A DNA stretch of 25,759 nucleotides from an uncultured Muribaculaceae bacterium. GTDB taxonomy: Bacteria; Bacteroidota; Bacteroidia; Bacteroidales; Muribaculaceae. The stretch covers positions 1 through 25,759 of the forward strand of contig CAJUHM010000021.1 in assembly GCA_910586475.1 (NCBI GenBank), in the 5' to 3' direction. Positions 15,750 through 24,300 of this stretch are shown here, in pieces; within the stretch, counting starts at the first letter, position 1; each line of letters starts with the position of its first letter. The translations under genes were made by a program, and so were the position numbers. A model generated the notes under the pieces. That model ran no database searches and was not told the DNA's origin. It saw only the letters and a list, made by a program, of their open reading frames with translations.

Positions 15750-17305
15750 GACCCTCGCAGATATTTAGCGACTGCCCGGGCCGAACGGATTCCGTCGATG
15801 GCAGCCGAGACGATTCCTCCGGCATAGCCGGCGCCTTCTCCGCAGGGGTAGAGACCGTTGAGCGTGACATGGGCCATTGTCTCGTCGTTGCGCGGCACGC
15901 GGACAGGAGCTGAGGTGCGTGTCTCGTCGCCGATGAGGGTGGCTTCCCGGGTGAGGAATCCGCGGTTTTTACGTCCGAATTCCTGAAATCCTTTCTGCAG
16001 ACGGCTTGCGATAGGTTTCGGAAGCAGTCTGTCTATGCGTGCGGCATGGATGCCGGGGGCATAGGATGTCTTTGGAAGATTTTTCGAAGGCTGTCCTGCA
16101 ACAAAGTCGGTCATGCGCTGGGCGGGTGCGGATTGCGAGCGCCCCCCTCCGTCGGCATAGAAACGCTGTTCGATTGATTGCTGGTAGTGCATCATTTTCA
16201 GAGGATCGTCGCCCTCGATGTCTTCGGGCAACACTTCGACGACCATTCCCGAGTTGGCCCATCGTCCGCATCGTCCTGACGACGACATCCCGTTGACAAC
16301 CAGCTCTCCGGGCGCTGAGGCCGCCGGCACGATCACCCCTCCGGGACACATGCAGAATGAATAGACGGCTCTTCCGTCGACTCGCGTCAGCATCGTGTAT
16401 TCCGCTGCCGGAAGATACTTTCCGCGTCCGTCGGGGGAGTGGTAGCGTATGCGGTCGATGACCTCCTGGGAATGTTCGAGGCGGACGCCGACAGCGATTC
16501 CTTTCGGTTCGATGTCGATCTTCATGTCAGCGAGCATGGCGTAGACGTCGCGGGCCGAATGGCCGGTCGCAAGAATGACAGGTCCGCGGTAGGTTTTTCC
16601 CGATTCTGTTCCGACGCCGGCAGCAATTCCGTTGTCGATGATGACAGACGTGACTCTTTCGCCGAAACGGACTTCACCGCCGCAGCGTTCGATCGTCTTT
16701 CGCATCGCTTTGATGACCTCCGGCAGGCGGTCGGATCCGATGTGTGGATGGGCATCGACCATAATGGCGTCCTGCGCTCCATGCTGGTGGAAGATCTGGA
16801 GTATCTTCTCGACCGGGCCTCGCTTTTTGCTGCGGGTGAAGAGCTTTCCGTCGGAATAGGCTCCCGCTCCGCCTTCGCCGAAACAGTAGTTCGAGTCGGG
16901 GTCGACGATGTTTTCCCGTGCGATGCGGGCCAGATCAAGGCGTCGCGAGTCAACATCCTTGCCGCGTTCGAGAACGATCGGCCGCACACCTTCCTCGATC
17001 AGTCCGAGGGCTGCGAAAAGTCCTGCAGGGCCCGCGCCGACGATGATGGCCGAGGGGGCGTCGGGGTCGACCGGACGGTAGTCGATCGGGGTGTAGGTCA
17101 GAGGCGGAGCGTCTTCGTCGACGAACACCTTCAGGGTCAGCTGCACCATCACTCTGCGCTGGCGCGCGTCGATCGACCGGCGCGTTATTTTCAGATCATG
17201 AATGCGGTTTGCGTCGATTCCAAGACGCGTGCTTGCCTCGGCGGTGAGCCGGAGGCTGTTCGTGGCTGTTGCGGGATCGACCCGCAGGTTGACTTCTTCG
17301 ATCAT
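15746..17305 (-). CDS. FAD-dependent oxidoreductase of the COG2509 type
   Basis: A 519-residue flavoprotein. An N-terminal region of about 80 residues with no known catalytic motif precedes the Rossmann motif AIIVGAGPAGLFAALGL (GAGPAG at 90-95). NYCFGEGGAGAYSDGKLFTR, ILATGHSARDVY and, near the end, LNGLYPCGEGAGYAGGIVSAAIDG are typical of the uncharacterised FAD-dependent dehydrogenase group COG2509. The last motif binds the FAD pyrophosphate and ribityl. The substrate is unknown. It is likely cytoplasmic because no signal peptide or membrane segment is seen. It starts 2 bases after the stop of the MATE gene, so the two form an operon. The shared TTAA with the ATPase gene is a tail-to-tail overlap. 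Confidence 0.9.
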   Translation of the reverse strand: MIEEVNLRVDPATATNSLRLTAEASTRLGIDANRIHDLKITRRSIDARQRRVMVQLTLKVFVDEDAPPLTYTPIDYRPVDPDAPSAIIVGAGPAGLFAALGLIEEGVRPIVLERGKDVDSRRLDLARIARENIVDPDSNYCFGEGGAGAYSDGKLFTRSKKRGPVEKILQIFHQHGAQDAIMVDAHPHIGSDRLPEVIKAMRKTIERCGGEVRFGERVTSVIIDNGIAAGVGTESGKTYRGPVILATGHSARDVYAMLADMKIDIEPKGIAVGVRLEHSQEVIDRIRYHSPDGRGKYLPAAEYTMLTRVDGRAVYSFCMCPGGVIVPAASAPGELVVNGMSSSGRCGRWANSGMVVEVLPEDIEGDDPLKMMHYQQSIEQRFYADGGGRSQSAPAQRMTDFVAGQPSKNLPKTSYAPGIHAARIDRLLPKPIASRLQKGFQEFGRKNRGFLTREATLIGDETRTSAPVRVPRNDETMAHVTLNGLYPCGEGAGYAGGIVSAAIDGIRSARAVAKYLRGS

Positions 17306-17307
17306 GC

Positions 17308-18714
17308 CTATTTAACGTTTGTCGGCCGGTTTTTATTTTCCGCAACCGTCGAAAAACGGCGGTTTTCGCGGCGGAGGGTTATCCAGGCGGTCACGATGGC
17401 TATGACGAAAGCGATGAAGTCGGAGGCCGACATGCTGGCCCACACTCCGTCAATGCCCCAGTGGCGCGGCAGAAAGAGGAGCAGCGGCAGAAGAAAGATC
17501 AGCTGTCGAGTCAGCGACAGGAATATCGAGATTTTCGGCTTGCCGATCGACTGAAAGAAGTTCTGGATGACGATCTGACATCCGACCAGCGGATAGAAAA
17601 TGAAGAAAATCCTCAGCCCGCGGTCGGCTATCGCAATCAGCGCTTCGTCGACGGTGAACAGGTTGCTGACAAGCGAGGGGAAGAATTCGGCGGTGATCCA
17701 TCCGGCTGTGTTGATTGCGACGCCGATCCAGATACCCGTGAAGAGTGTGCGGCGCACGCGGTTCCATTGGCCTGCGCCATAGTTGAATCCGAGGATCGGC
17801 TGCATCCCTTGGGTCACACCGAAGACAATCATGACGAAGAACATCGAGGCGCGGTTGATGATTCCGTAGGCGCCGATGGCAATGTTGCCCGCTTCCGCGC
17901 CATAGTCGAGCAGGGCTTTGTTGATGAAGACGACGACAATGCAGGCGCAGACATTCATCAGAAACGGCGACAGCCCGATGGCATAGATGCGCCTGACGAT
18001 CGACCGGCTCAGCCATTTTCCGTGGCTGCTGAAGCGGATGGGCGTTCTGTGTGAGAGGAAATGCCGGAGCACCCAGATTGCGCCGATGCTCTGTCCGCAG
18101 ATTGTGGCCAGTGCCGCTCCCTTGATTCCCATTCCGAGCGAGAAGATCAGAATGGGGCATAAGGCGATGTTGACAACCACGGAGATCAGCGCGGTGATCA
18201 TCGCTTTGGCGGGATAGCCTGTGGCTCTCATGACGTTGTTGAGGCCGATCAGCACGAATGAGGCCGGAGTCCCATAGAGGATTATCCGCATGAATTCGCG
18301 GGCGTAGGGGAGGGTTTCGGGGGTCGCGCCGAAAAAGACGAGGATCTCGTCGAGAAACATCAGAGTCAGCCCTCCGAAAACAACGGCGTGGATGAGGCAG
18401 AGCGAGAAGACGTTGTTGACCGTATCAGTTGCGCGTTCGGAGTTGCGCTGTCCGAGAAAAATCGATGAGATTGTCGCACCTCCGGTCGCGATCAGCATAC
18501 AGAACGCCGCCACAAGATTCATGAGCGGAAACGTGATCGCCAGTCCTGCAATGGCCATTGCGCCGACCCCGCGTCCGATGAAGATGCTGTCGATGATATT
18601 GTAAAGCGACGTTGCCAGACTTGCTATGATTGCCGGGACGGAATAGTCGAGAAGCAGTTTCGGGATCGATTTGCTGCCGAGCTGGATTTGCGATGTGTCT
18701 TGAGGTTGGTTCAT
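17308..18714 (-). CDS. MATE-family multidrug/metabolite efflux transporter
   Basis: A 468-residue inner-membrane protein with about 12 hydrophobic helices in two homologous bundles. It belongs to the MATE (MatE) family, which exports drugs or metabolites using a sodium or proton gradient. Recognisable segments are PAIIASLATSLYNIIDSIFIGRGVGAMAIAGL (from about residue 29), the ATGYPAKAM turn between repeats, and GVTQGMQPILGFNYGAG in the second half, the NorM/DinF-like hallmark. Length fits (450-480). It is the first gene of a two-gene minus-strand unit, with the flavoprotein starting two bases after its stop codon. I see no TAnnTTTG box on the minus strand in the upstream gap. Confidence 0.93.
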   Translation of the reverse strand: MNQPQDTSQIQLGSKSIPKLLLDYSVPAIIASLATSLYNIIDSIFIGRGVGAMAIAGLAITFPLMNLVAAFCMLIATGGATISSIFLGQRNSERATDTVNNVFSLCLIHAVVFGGLTLMFLDEILVFFGATPETLPYAREFMRIILYGTPASFVLIGLNNVMRATGYPAKAMITALISVVVNIALCPILIFSLGMGIKGAALATICGQSIGAIWVLRHFLSHRTPIRFSSHGKWLSRSIVRRIYAIGLSPFLMNVCACIVVVFINKALLDYGAEAGNIAIGAYGIINRASMFFVMIVFGVTQGMQPILGFNYGAGQWNRVRRTLFTGIWIGVAINTAGWITAEFFPSLVSNLFTVDEALIAIADRGLRIFFIFYPLVGCQIVIQNFFQSIGKPKISIFLSLTRQLIFLLPLLLFLPRHWGIDGVWASMSASDFIAFVIAIVTAWITLRRENRRFSTVAENKNRPTNVK

Positions 18715-18788
18715 TGATTACTGAGGGGATTCGGAAAACGGTTTTTATTTTTTAACGTTTTTAGTCGCGGTTTTTCTTTCGGTGATGC

Positions 18789-18811
18789 TAATTTTGTGAA
18801 ATTTTATCACA
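18789..18811 (+). promoter_or_regulatory. -7 box overlapped by a TGTGA-N7-TCACA dyad
   Basis: TAATTTTG (18789-18796) is a perfect TAnnTTTG -7 box upstream of the HAD gene. No -33 TTTG is seen at a suitable distance. A 17-bp dyad, TGTGA (18795-18799) and TCACA (18807-18811), begins inside the -7 box and covers the predicted transcript start. This placement suits a repressor operator. It resembles a CRP-type half-site pair but with a 7-base rather than 6-base spacer. Confidence 0.5.
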
Positions 18812-18827
18812 GAAGAGACCCGAAAAA

Positions 18828-19487
18828 ATGAAGACTACAGTTCCGTTTGGTGCGCTTTTTGATCTTGACGGCGTGCTGATTGACAGTGAGACGACCTATA
18901 CGCATTTCTGGACCGAAATAGACCGCATCTATCCGACCGGCATCGAGAACTATGCCCTCGCTATCAAGGGCACAACGCTGCCCGAGATAATGAAGCACTA
19001 TGACGACAGCCGCGTCAGAGCCGACATTCTGCGCCGCATCACTGAATTTCAGGAGTCTATGACCTATGAGCTCTATCCCGGAGTCATTGATTTTCTCTCG
19101 ATGCTTCGCGATAGCTCCGTCCCGATGGCGATCGTCACGAGCAGCGACGACCGGAAGATGGCTCATCTGTTCCGTCAGCATCCCGGGTTCCAGAAACTGT
19201 TCGACGCGATAATCGATGCTTCGATGGTGACCCGTTCGAAGCCTGATCCGCAAGGCTATCTTCTTGGGGCTGAGAAGATCGGAGTCGCTCCCGAGCGCTG
19301 TTTCGTATTCGAGGATTCACTCCAGGGGCTTAAGGCGGGACGTGCCGCAGGTGCTATGGTTGTCGGGCTCGCCACAACCTATCCGGCGCAAAAAATCGCC
19401 CCCCTCGCCGACAAGGTCATTGACGGTCTGGGAGGCGTTGAGTTAGGTGATCTTATCAGTCTGAAAAACTCGCTCAGCAGGCTTTGA
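18828..19487 (+). CDS. HAD phosphatase, beta-phosphoglucomutase-like subfamily
   Basis: A 219-residue cytoplasmic HAD-superfamily hydrolase with a helical cap. Motif I is DLDGVLIDSE (D12 nucleophile, D14 acid/base), motif II TSS (104-106), motif III K138 (SKPDPQGYL), and motif IV ED (162-163) in VFEDSLQGLKAGRAAG. The pattern is that of the beta-phosphoglucomutase/phosphatase group, which acts on sugar phosphates or removes damaged phosphometabolites; substrate is not predictable. It has its own promoter with an operator-like dyad. Its last 14 bases overlap the 3' end of nadC on the opposite strand. Confidence 0.9.
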   Translation: MKTTVPFGALFDLDGVLIDSETTYTHFWTEIDRIYPTGIENYALAIKGTTLPEIMKHYDDSRVRADILRRITEFQESMTYELYPGVIDFLSMLRDSSVPMAIVTSSDDRKMAHLFRQHPGFQKLFDAIIDASMVTRSKPDPQGYLLGAEKIGVAPERCFVFEDSLQGLKAGRAAGAMVVGLATTYPAQKIAPLADKVIDGLGGVELGDLISLKNSLSRL

Positions 19488-20319
19488 AACTCATGTCGAG
19501 GCCTTTGACGGAGTGGGTCAGCGCGCCGACAGAGATGAAATCGACGCCACATTCGCCATACTGGCGGAGTGTTTCGAGAGTGATGCCTCCTGATGATTCG
19601 ATTTCGCAGCGTCCGTTGATCTGCTTCACGGCTTCGCGCGTGCGCTCGGGAGTGAAGTTGTCGAGCATAATGCGGTCAACTCCAGCTTCGAGAGCCTGGT
19701 CGATCTCGTCGCTGTTGCGCACTTCAAGTTCGATTTTCAGATTTTTGCCGTTGGCCTTGCAGTAGTCTTTGGCAGCCTTGACAGCCTGAGGAATGCCGCC
19801 GGCGAAGTCGACATGGTTGTCCTTGATGAGGATCATGTCGAACAGACCGATGCGATGGTTTTCTCCGCCGCCGATCTTTACGGCTTCTTTTTCAAGCAGG
19901 CGCATTCCCGGAGTCGTCTTTCGGGTGTCGAGCACTTTTGTCTTCAATCCTTTCAGTTCATTCTGATAGCGGGCCGTCATTGTGGCGATGCCGCTCATGC
20001 GCTGCATGATGTTGAGCATGATCCGTTCGGTCTGGAGGAGTGAGCGCACCGGTCCTTCGACAACGAAAGCGATGTCGCCGGGTCTGACGTGGGCCCCGTC
20101 GCCGATCATGACGGTCATTTTCAGAGACGGATCGAATTTCTCAAAAACCTTTTTTGCGATTTCGACTCCTGCAAGGATTCCTTCTTCTTTGACAATCAGT
20201 TGCTGGCGTCCTGTTTCTTCGGCCGGAATGGTCGAAAGTGTAGTGTGGTCGCCGTCGCCTACATCCTCTGCAAATGCCAGAGTGAGCAGGTCATCTATGA
20301 GTTCTTCTTTTGATTTCAT
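19474..20319 (-). CDS. nadC: Nicotinate-nucleotide pyrophosphorylase (carboxylating)
   Basis: Quinolinate phosphoribosyltransferase, converting quinolinate and PRPP to nicotinate mononucleotide, CO2 and PPi in de novo NAD synthesis. The 281-residue protein shows ERIMLNIMQRMSGIAT, DTRKTTPGMR (131-140), GGGENHR (150-156), LIKDNH, LEVRN, IMLDNF and SSGGI: the full set of substrate- and phosphate-binding motifs. Length fits the family (about 280). Its promoter overlaps that of rlmH in opposite orientation. No nadA or nadB is in the window. It overlaps the HAD gene tail to tail by 14 bases. Confidence 0.97.
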   Translation of the reverse strand: MKSKEELIDDLLTLAFAEDVGDGDHTTLSTIPAEETGRQQLIVKEEGILAGVEIAKKVFEKFDPSLKMTVMIGDGAHVRPGDIAFVVEGPVRSLLQTERIMLNIMQRMSGIATMTARYQNELKGLKTKVLDTRKTTPGMRLLEKEAVKIGGGENHRIGLFDMILIKDNHVDFAGGIPQAVKAAKDYCKANGKNLKIELEVRNSDEIDQALEAGVDRIMLDNFTPERTREAVKQINGRCEIESSGGITLETLRQYGECGVDFISVGALTHSVKGLDMSFKAC

Positions 20320-20339
20320 TTGGGTTTTGATTAAATTTG
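20309..20339 (+). promoter_or_regulatory. Promoter for rlmH
   Basis: TTTG (20309-20312) and TAAATTTG (20332-20339) are 19 bases apart, an excellent match to the Bacteroidota consensus. The -33 element lies within the first codons of nadC. A leader of about 40 bases precedes the rlmH ATG. Confidence 0.75.
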
Positions 20340-20341
20340 CA

Positions 20342-20373
20342 CAAAATTAATTATTTGTCAGCAACTCCACAAA
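20342..20373 (-). promoter_or_regulatory. Promoter for nadC
   Basis: On the minus strand, TTTG (20373 to 20370) is followed after 20 bases by TAATTTTG (20349 to 20342). The leader to the nadC start at 20319 would be about 15-20 bases. The -7 box lies only 2 bp from that of the rlmH promoter on the other strand. Confidence 0.75.
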
Positions 20374-20383
20374 TCGATTTCCT

Positions 20384-20857
20384 ATGAAAATTACCCTCCT
20401 GTACATCGGACGCACTCGCGATCAGTTACTCGAAAAGGCGATCCAGCGCTATGTCGACCGGCTGACGCATTATGTCGGATTTTCGATTCAGGCCCTTCCG
20501 GATCTGAAATCGACGGCCCGATTGAGCGAAGCTCAGCAGAAGGAACGCGAGGGGACCATGATTCTCGGCTCACTTCAGCCGGGCGACCACGTTGTTCTGC
20601 TCGACGAACGTGGCAACGATCTGACTTCCCGACAGTTTTCTGCCGAGATCGAACGCCGGATGAACAGCGGACTCAAGCGCGTCGTCTATATCGTCGGTGG
20701 CCCTTATGGGTTTTCAGAGGAAGTCTATCGGCGTGCGGATTCGATGATGTCGCTCTCGCGCATGACCTTTTCCCATGAGATGGTGCGCCTCTTTTTTGTC
20801 GAGCAGGTCTACAGGGCCATGACGATAATGCGTGGCGAACCCTATCACCACGATTGA
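20384..20857 (+). CDS. rlmH: 23S rRNA pseudouridine-1915 N3-methyltransferase
   Basis: A 157-residue SPOUT-class methyltransferase that uses S-adenosylmethionine to methylate pseudouridine 1915 in helix 69 of 23S rRNA, acting on assembled 70S ribosomes. The start MKITLLYIGRT, VVLLDERGNDLTSRQF, the knot motif VVYIVGGPYGFSEEVY and the C-terminal FSHEMVRLFFVEQVYRAMTI ending GEPYHHD are diagnostic. Length is exactly the family norm (155-159). It is transcribed from its own promoter, divergent from nadC, and followed by a 511-bp gap. Confidence 0.97.
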   Translation: MKITLLYIGRTRDQLLEKAIQRYVDRLTHYVGFSIQALPDLKSTARLSEAQQKEREGTMILGSLQPGDHVVLLDERGNDLTSRQFSAEIERRMNSGLKRVVYIVGGPYGFSEEVYRRADSMMSLSRMTFSHEMVRLFFVEQVYRAMTIMRGEPYHHD

Positions 20858-21037
20858 TTCCCCCTCCTGTTCATTTCTGAAGCCTCCTGTTTTTCTTGTT
20901 TGCCGAAGGGGGGCTTACTCATGAAGTGTCGCGAGACACATTATATTATATATACGTGACAGATTAGTAGATCAGACTCTCCCTGATCGTCTGCTCAACG
21001 AGCTTCTGAGGGCAATTAAGAAAGATTAAAACAAAGG
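20858..21037. other. Non-coding gap with a series of small hairpins
   Basis: No gene is seen here. The 8-bp imperfect stem at 20880-20887/20911-20918 may end the rlmH transcript, though no T-tract follows. Further on are GTGTC-GCGA-GACAC (20926-20939, a GNRA-type loop), an AT-only stretch (about 20941-20955), GATCAG/CTGATC (20970-20988) and GCTC/GAGC (20993-21003). The series could be part of a small RNA, but I find no promoter pair around it. Confidence 0.3.
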
Positions 21038-21054
21038 ATCTCTTAATAAGAGAT
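21038..21054. repeat. Upstream copy of the 17-bp palindrome
   Basis: ATCTCTTAATAAGAGAT has 8-bp arms around a central A and is followed by ATGGA, as is the second copy. Its core is the exact reverse complement of the core at 21265-21281. Confidence 0.85.
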
Positions 21055-21126
21055 ATGGATTTGAATTAGTGTGGTGTGAGTCAGTGTTTTAAATGGGAAG
21101 GGGCGGCTGAATTGCCTAACGTCAGT

Positions 21127-21154
21127 GTCGGAGTGTACCGACGATGGAATTTTT
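21127..21154 (+). terminator. Weak hairpin with T-rich tail between the two palindromes
   Basis: GTCGG (21127-21131) pairs with CCGAC (21138-21142), and a T-rich stretch follows from about 21150. The 5-bp stem is marginal. It could stop upstream read-through toward the susC-like gene. Confidence 0.25.
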
Positions 21155-21221
21155 ATTTATGAATTATTAAGAGGCCGAACGGTAAACTATAATAAAAAAT
21201 GTTAAATAGGCGTCGATAATT

Positions 21222-21251
21222 ATTGTAGTTCTAATGTTTTAAGTAAATTTG
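21222..21251 (+). promoter_or_regulatory. Promoter for the susC/susD-like genes
   Basis: TAAATTTG (21244-21251) is a perfect -7 box, with ATTG (21222-21225) as -33, 18 bases upstream. The predicted start near 21258 gives a leader of about 110 bases that begins just before the gene-proximal palindrome. It lies inside the segment bounded by the two palindromes. Confidence 0.65.
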
Positions 21252-21264
21252 CCCTTATCTGATT

Positions 21265-21281
21265 ATCTCTTATTAAGAGAT
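21265..21281. repeat. Gene-proximal copy of the 17-bp palindrome
   Basis: ATCTCTTATTAAGAGAT has the same arms as the first copy with a central T, followed by ATGGA. It falls within the first 25 bases of the predicted susC-like transcript, where it could be a recombination site, an operator or a leader hairpin. Confidence 0.85.
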
Positions 21282-21368
21282 ATGGACTGCCTGAGTATTT
21301 CGACAGAATCTTAAATCTGAAATAGTAATTATTATCATATCAATCATTATCAGCAAATTACAAACCTT

Positions 21369-24300
21369 ATGCTAAAACCAACCCGTACAGTCGGCAAAGT
21401 CCTCTTCATGGCTGCGCTGACAGGTTTCGCGTTTGTCCCTGCTATGGCAGTTGCGGCTCCGGCTCCGATTGCAGTAGCGCAGGCAACATCAGCGTCGACA
21501 GCGACTGGTGTAGTTCTTGATGAAAACGACGAACCAATGATAGGTGCAACGGTACAGGTGGCAAACAATCCTGCTCAGGGTGGTGCTACCAACATTGACG
21601 GAGAATTCAGCATTACCAACGTCAAGCCCGGAACAAAGCTAAAAATCATTGCAGTCGGCTACAAACCGCTGGAAGTAGTGTGGAACGGTCAGAAACTTGA
21701 TGTCAAGCTGGCTCCCGATTCGCAGGTACTTGATGAAGTCGTTGTGACAGCAATGGGTATCAGACGAAAAGAATCCTCACTGACCTATGCGACTCAGGAA
21801 CTCAAGAACGACGAGCTGATGAAGGTGCAGGGTAGCAACTTCGTTAACTCGCTGACCGGTAAAGTTTCCGGTGTTTCGATTTCTCAGTCGGCCGGTGGTG
21901 CCGGCGGTACGTCGAAGATCCTTCTCCGAGGCAACAAGTCAGTTATGGGTAACAACTCTCCGCTGATCGTTGTTGACGGTATTCCTATGACCAACCAGGT
22001 CGGCGACGCCTCTTCGAGCTACTCGGCAAGCTGGGACCCCACTTATTCTTCTTCGGGTGAGGGTGGTGACGCGCTTGCGCTTATCAACCCTGACGACATC
22101 GAGAGCATCAATGTGCTGAAAGGCGCGAACGCTGCCGCTCTCTATGGCTCGGCAGCTGCCAACGGTGTGCTCATGATCACAACCAAAAAAGGTAAAGAGG
22201 GTAGAATCTCGGTCACTGTCAATTCGGGTGTCACTTTCGAACGCGCCCTCATGACTCCCAAACTTCAGAAGACCTATGGCTCTGCAATCGACCTCTCGGC
22301 AGGAACGATCGCAGTCGACGCATGGGGCAAGAAGCTTTCTGACATGACAGCCGAAGACCTCGCTTTCGCGGGAGCTAAACTGACCAATGTCTATAACGAT
22401 AATGTCAGCGACTTCTTCCGCACCGGAACAACATGGAACAACTCTGTTTCGATCTCCGGCGGTAACGATCTGATGAGAACCTACTTTTCTTATTCAAACT
22501 CGAATGCCAACGGTATTATCCGCAGCAACAACTATAACCGTAACACATTCTCGTTCCGTCAGAACTACAACCTGTTCAACAACAAACTCCATATCGACGT
22601 TGCGTTGAACTACGTATATGCCAAGACCCGCAACCGCGCCGGTGGTGGTACAGTGCTCAATCCACTCTACGACCTCTATCTGACTGCTCCCAACATCGAT
22701 ATGAATTATTATCGCAATAATTTCATTCAATCCAAAGGGACATGGACGTCTAACCCCCATACCTACTTTATCGGCGGACAGCGTGCAACCGGAACCACAA
22801 CTCTGACCGGTCCGCAGCAGATCTGGGCCTATCCGACAGCCAAGCACAACAACCCCTACTGGCTGACCGGCGTAAACAACGGCAACACCGTTGAGGAGCG
22901 CGCCTATGGTTATGCGACGGTTTCTTATGACATCTGGGACGGACTATCCGCTCAGGCTCGTCTTAACCTTGACCGTGCGAAGCTCTCCGGCGAAAGCCAC
23001 CGCTATGCGACAACCCAGTCTGTCTCTGCGATGGAAGACTACGGTAAGTTCTCGCAGGACCGCTCGACGAGCAACGACGTTTATGTTGACGTATTGCTCA
23101 GCTATAATAAGGAGATCAAAGACTTCAACGTTTCGGCAACCGCAGGATGGTCGGGCCACTCTGTCAAGAGCTCATGGCAGAAGATCTGGGCAGACGCTAC
23201 CTATTATACCCATTCGATGGACAACCTTCCGACAATGGTGAACCTCTTTGAGCCGTCTGTACAGTGGGCAGGATCCCCCGTTACCCACGGACAGGATTCA
23301 AACTGGGATAAAGGTCTCTTCTTCACCGGTCAGTTCGGATGGCGTGACCTCGTCTACATCGAAGGTAGCTACCGTCAGGACTGGTATCGCGCTTTCCGTC
23401 AGTTCGTTGACCGCGGTACTCCCGACAACTACGGTTACTGGTCGCTCGGCGGTAACACCCTCGTGCACCGTTATCTTACCATGCCCTCCTTCATCAACTA
23501 TCTGAAGGTTCGCGCATCATATTCAGAAGTAGGTAACTCGATCCCCAACGTATTCTATTCGCTCGGCACTCTTAACCTCGCGACCGGTGCAATGTCCGGT
23601 TCCGGCTACGGTTACTTCGCCAACCCGCGTCCTGAGAAATCGAAGTCGATCGAAGCAGGTTTCGACATCGCCTTCTTCAACAACAACCTCATGTGGGATC
23701 TCACCTATTACCACACTGACCTCACCAACTCTTATTTCGTAGCTCCCTCCGCATCCGGTAAGTCGACTCCGGTCAACACCGGTCTTATCCGCAACCAGGG
23801 TATCGAAACAACGTTGAGCTATAACATTCTGGCCGGTCACGACTGGATCTGGAAAACAGGTGTGAACCTCTCTTACAACGACAACAAGATCGTCAAGACC
23901 TTCAAGAACTCGCAGGGTCAGGCCGCACGCATGGAGCAGAGCATCGCCAACGGCAAGATTCTCGTGCGTTATGAAGAGGGCGGTTCCTACGGTGATATGT
24001 ACACACGTGACTTCCGTCGCAACGAAGACGGTTCGATCTGGCTGTCTAAAAACACCGGTACTCCTCAGCTTTCGCCCCGCAACTATGTCTGCCTCGGCAA
24101 CATGAACTCGAAATGGCAGCTCGGATGGTCCAATACCGTGACCTGGAAGGATCTTTCGCTCTACTTCCTCATCTCCGGACGTATCGGCGGCAAGACAATC
24201 TCTCTGACCGAAGCCTATCTTGACAATGCCGGTATGTCGGAACGTTCCGGACAGGCCCGTCTGAATGCCGAGAAGAACAATATATATTGGGTAAGCCCCG

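Noticed and set aside
16439..17554. A 371-codon open frame on the plus strand opposite the flavoprotein and MATE genes
   Set aside because: It is the mirror of high-GC coding sequence: the minus-strand genes have full family motifs, while this frame shows no domain, signal or promoter.
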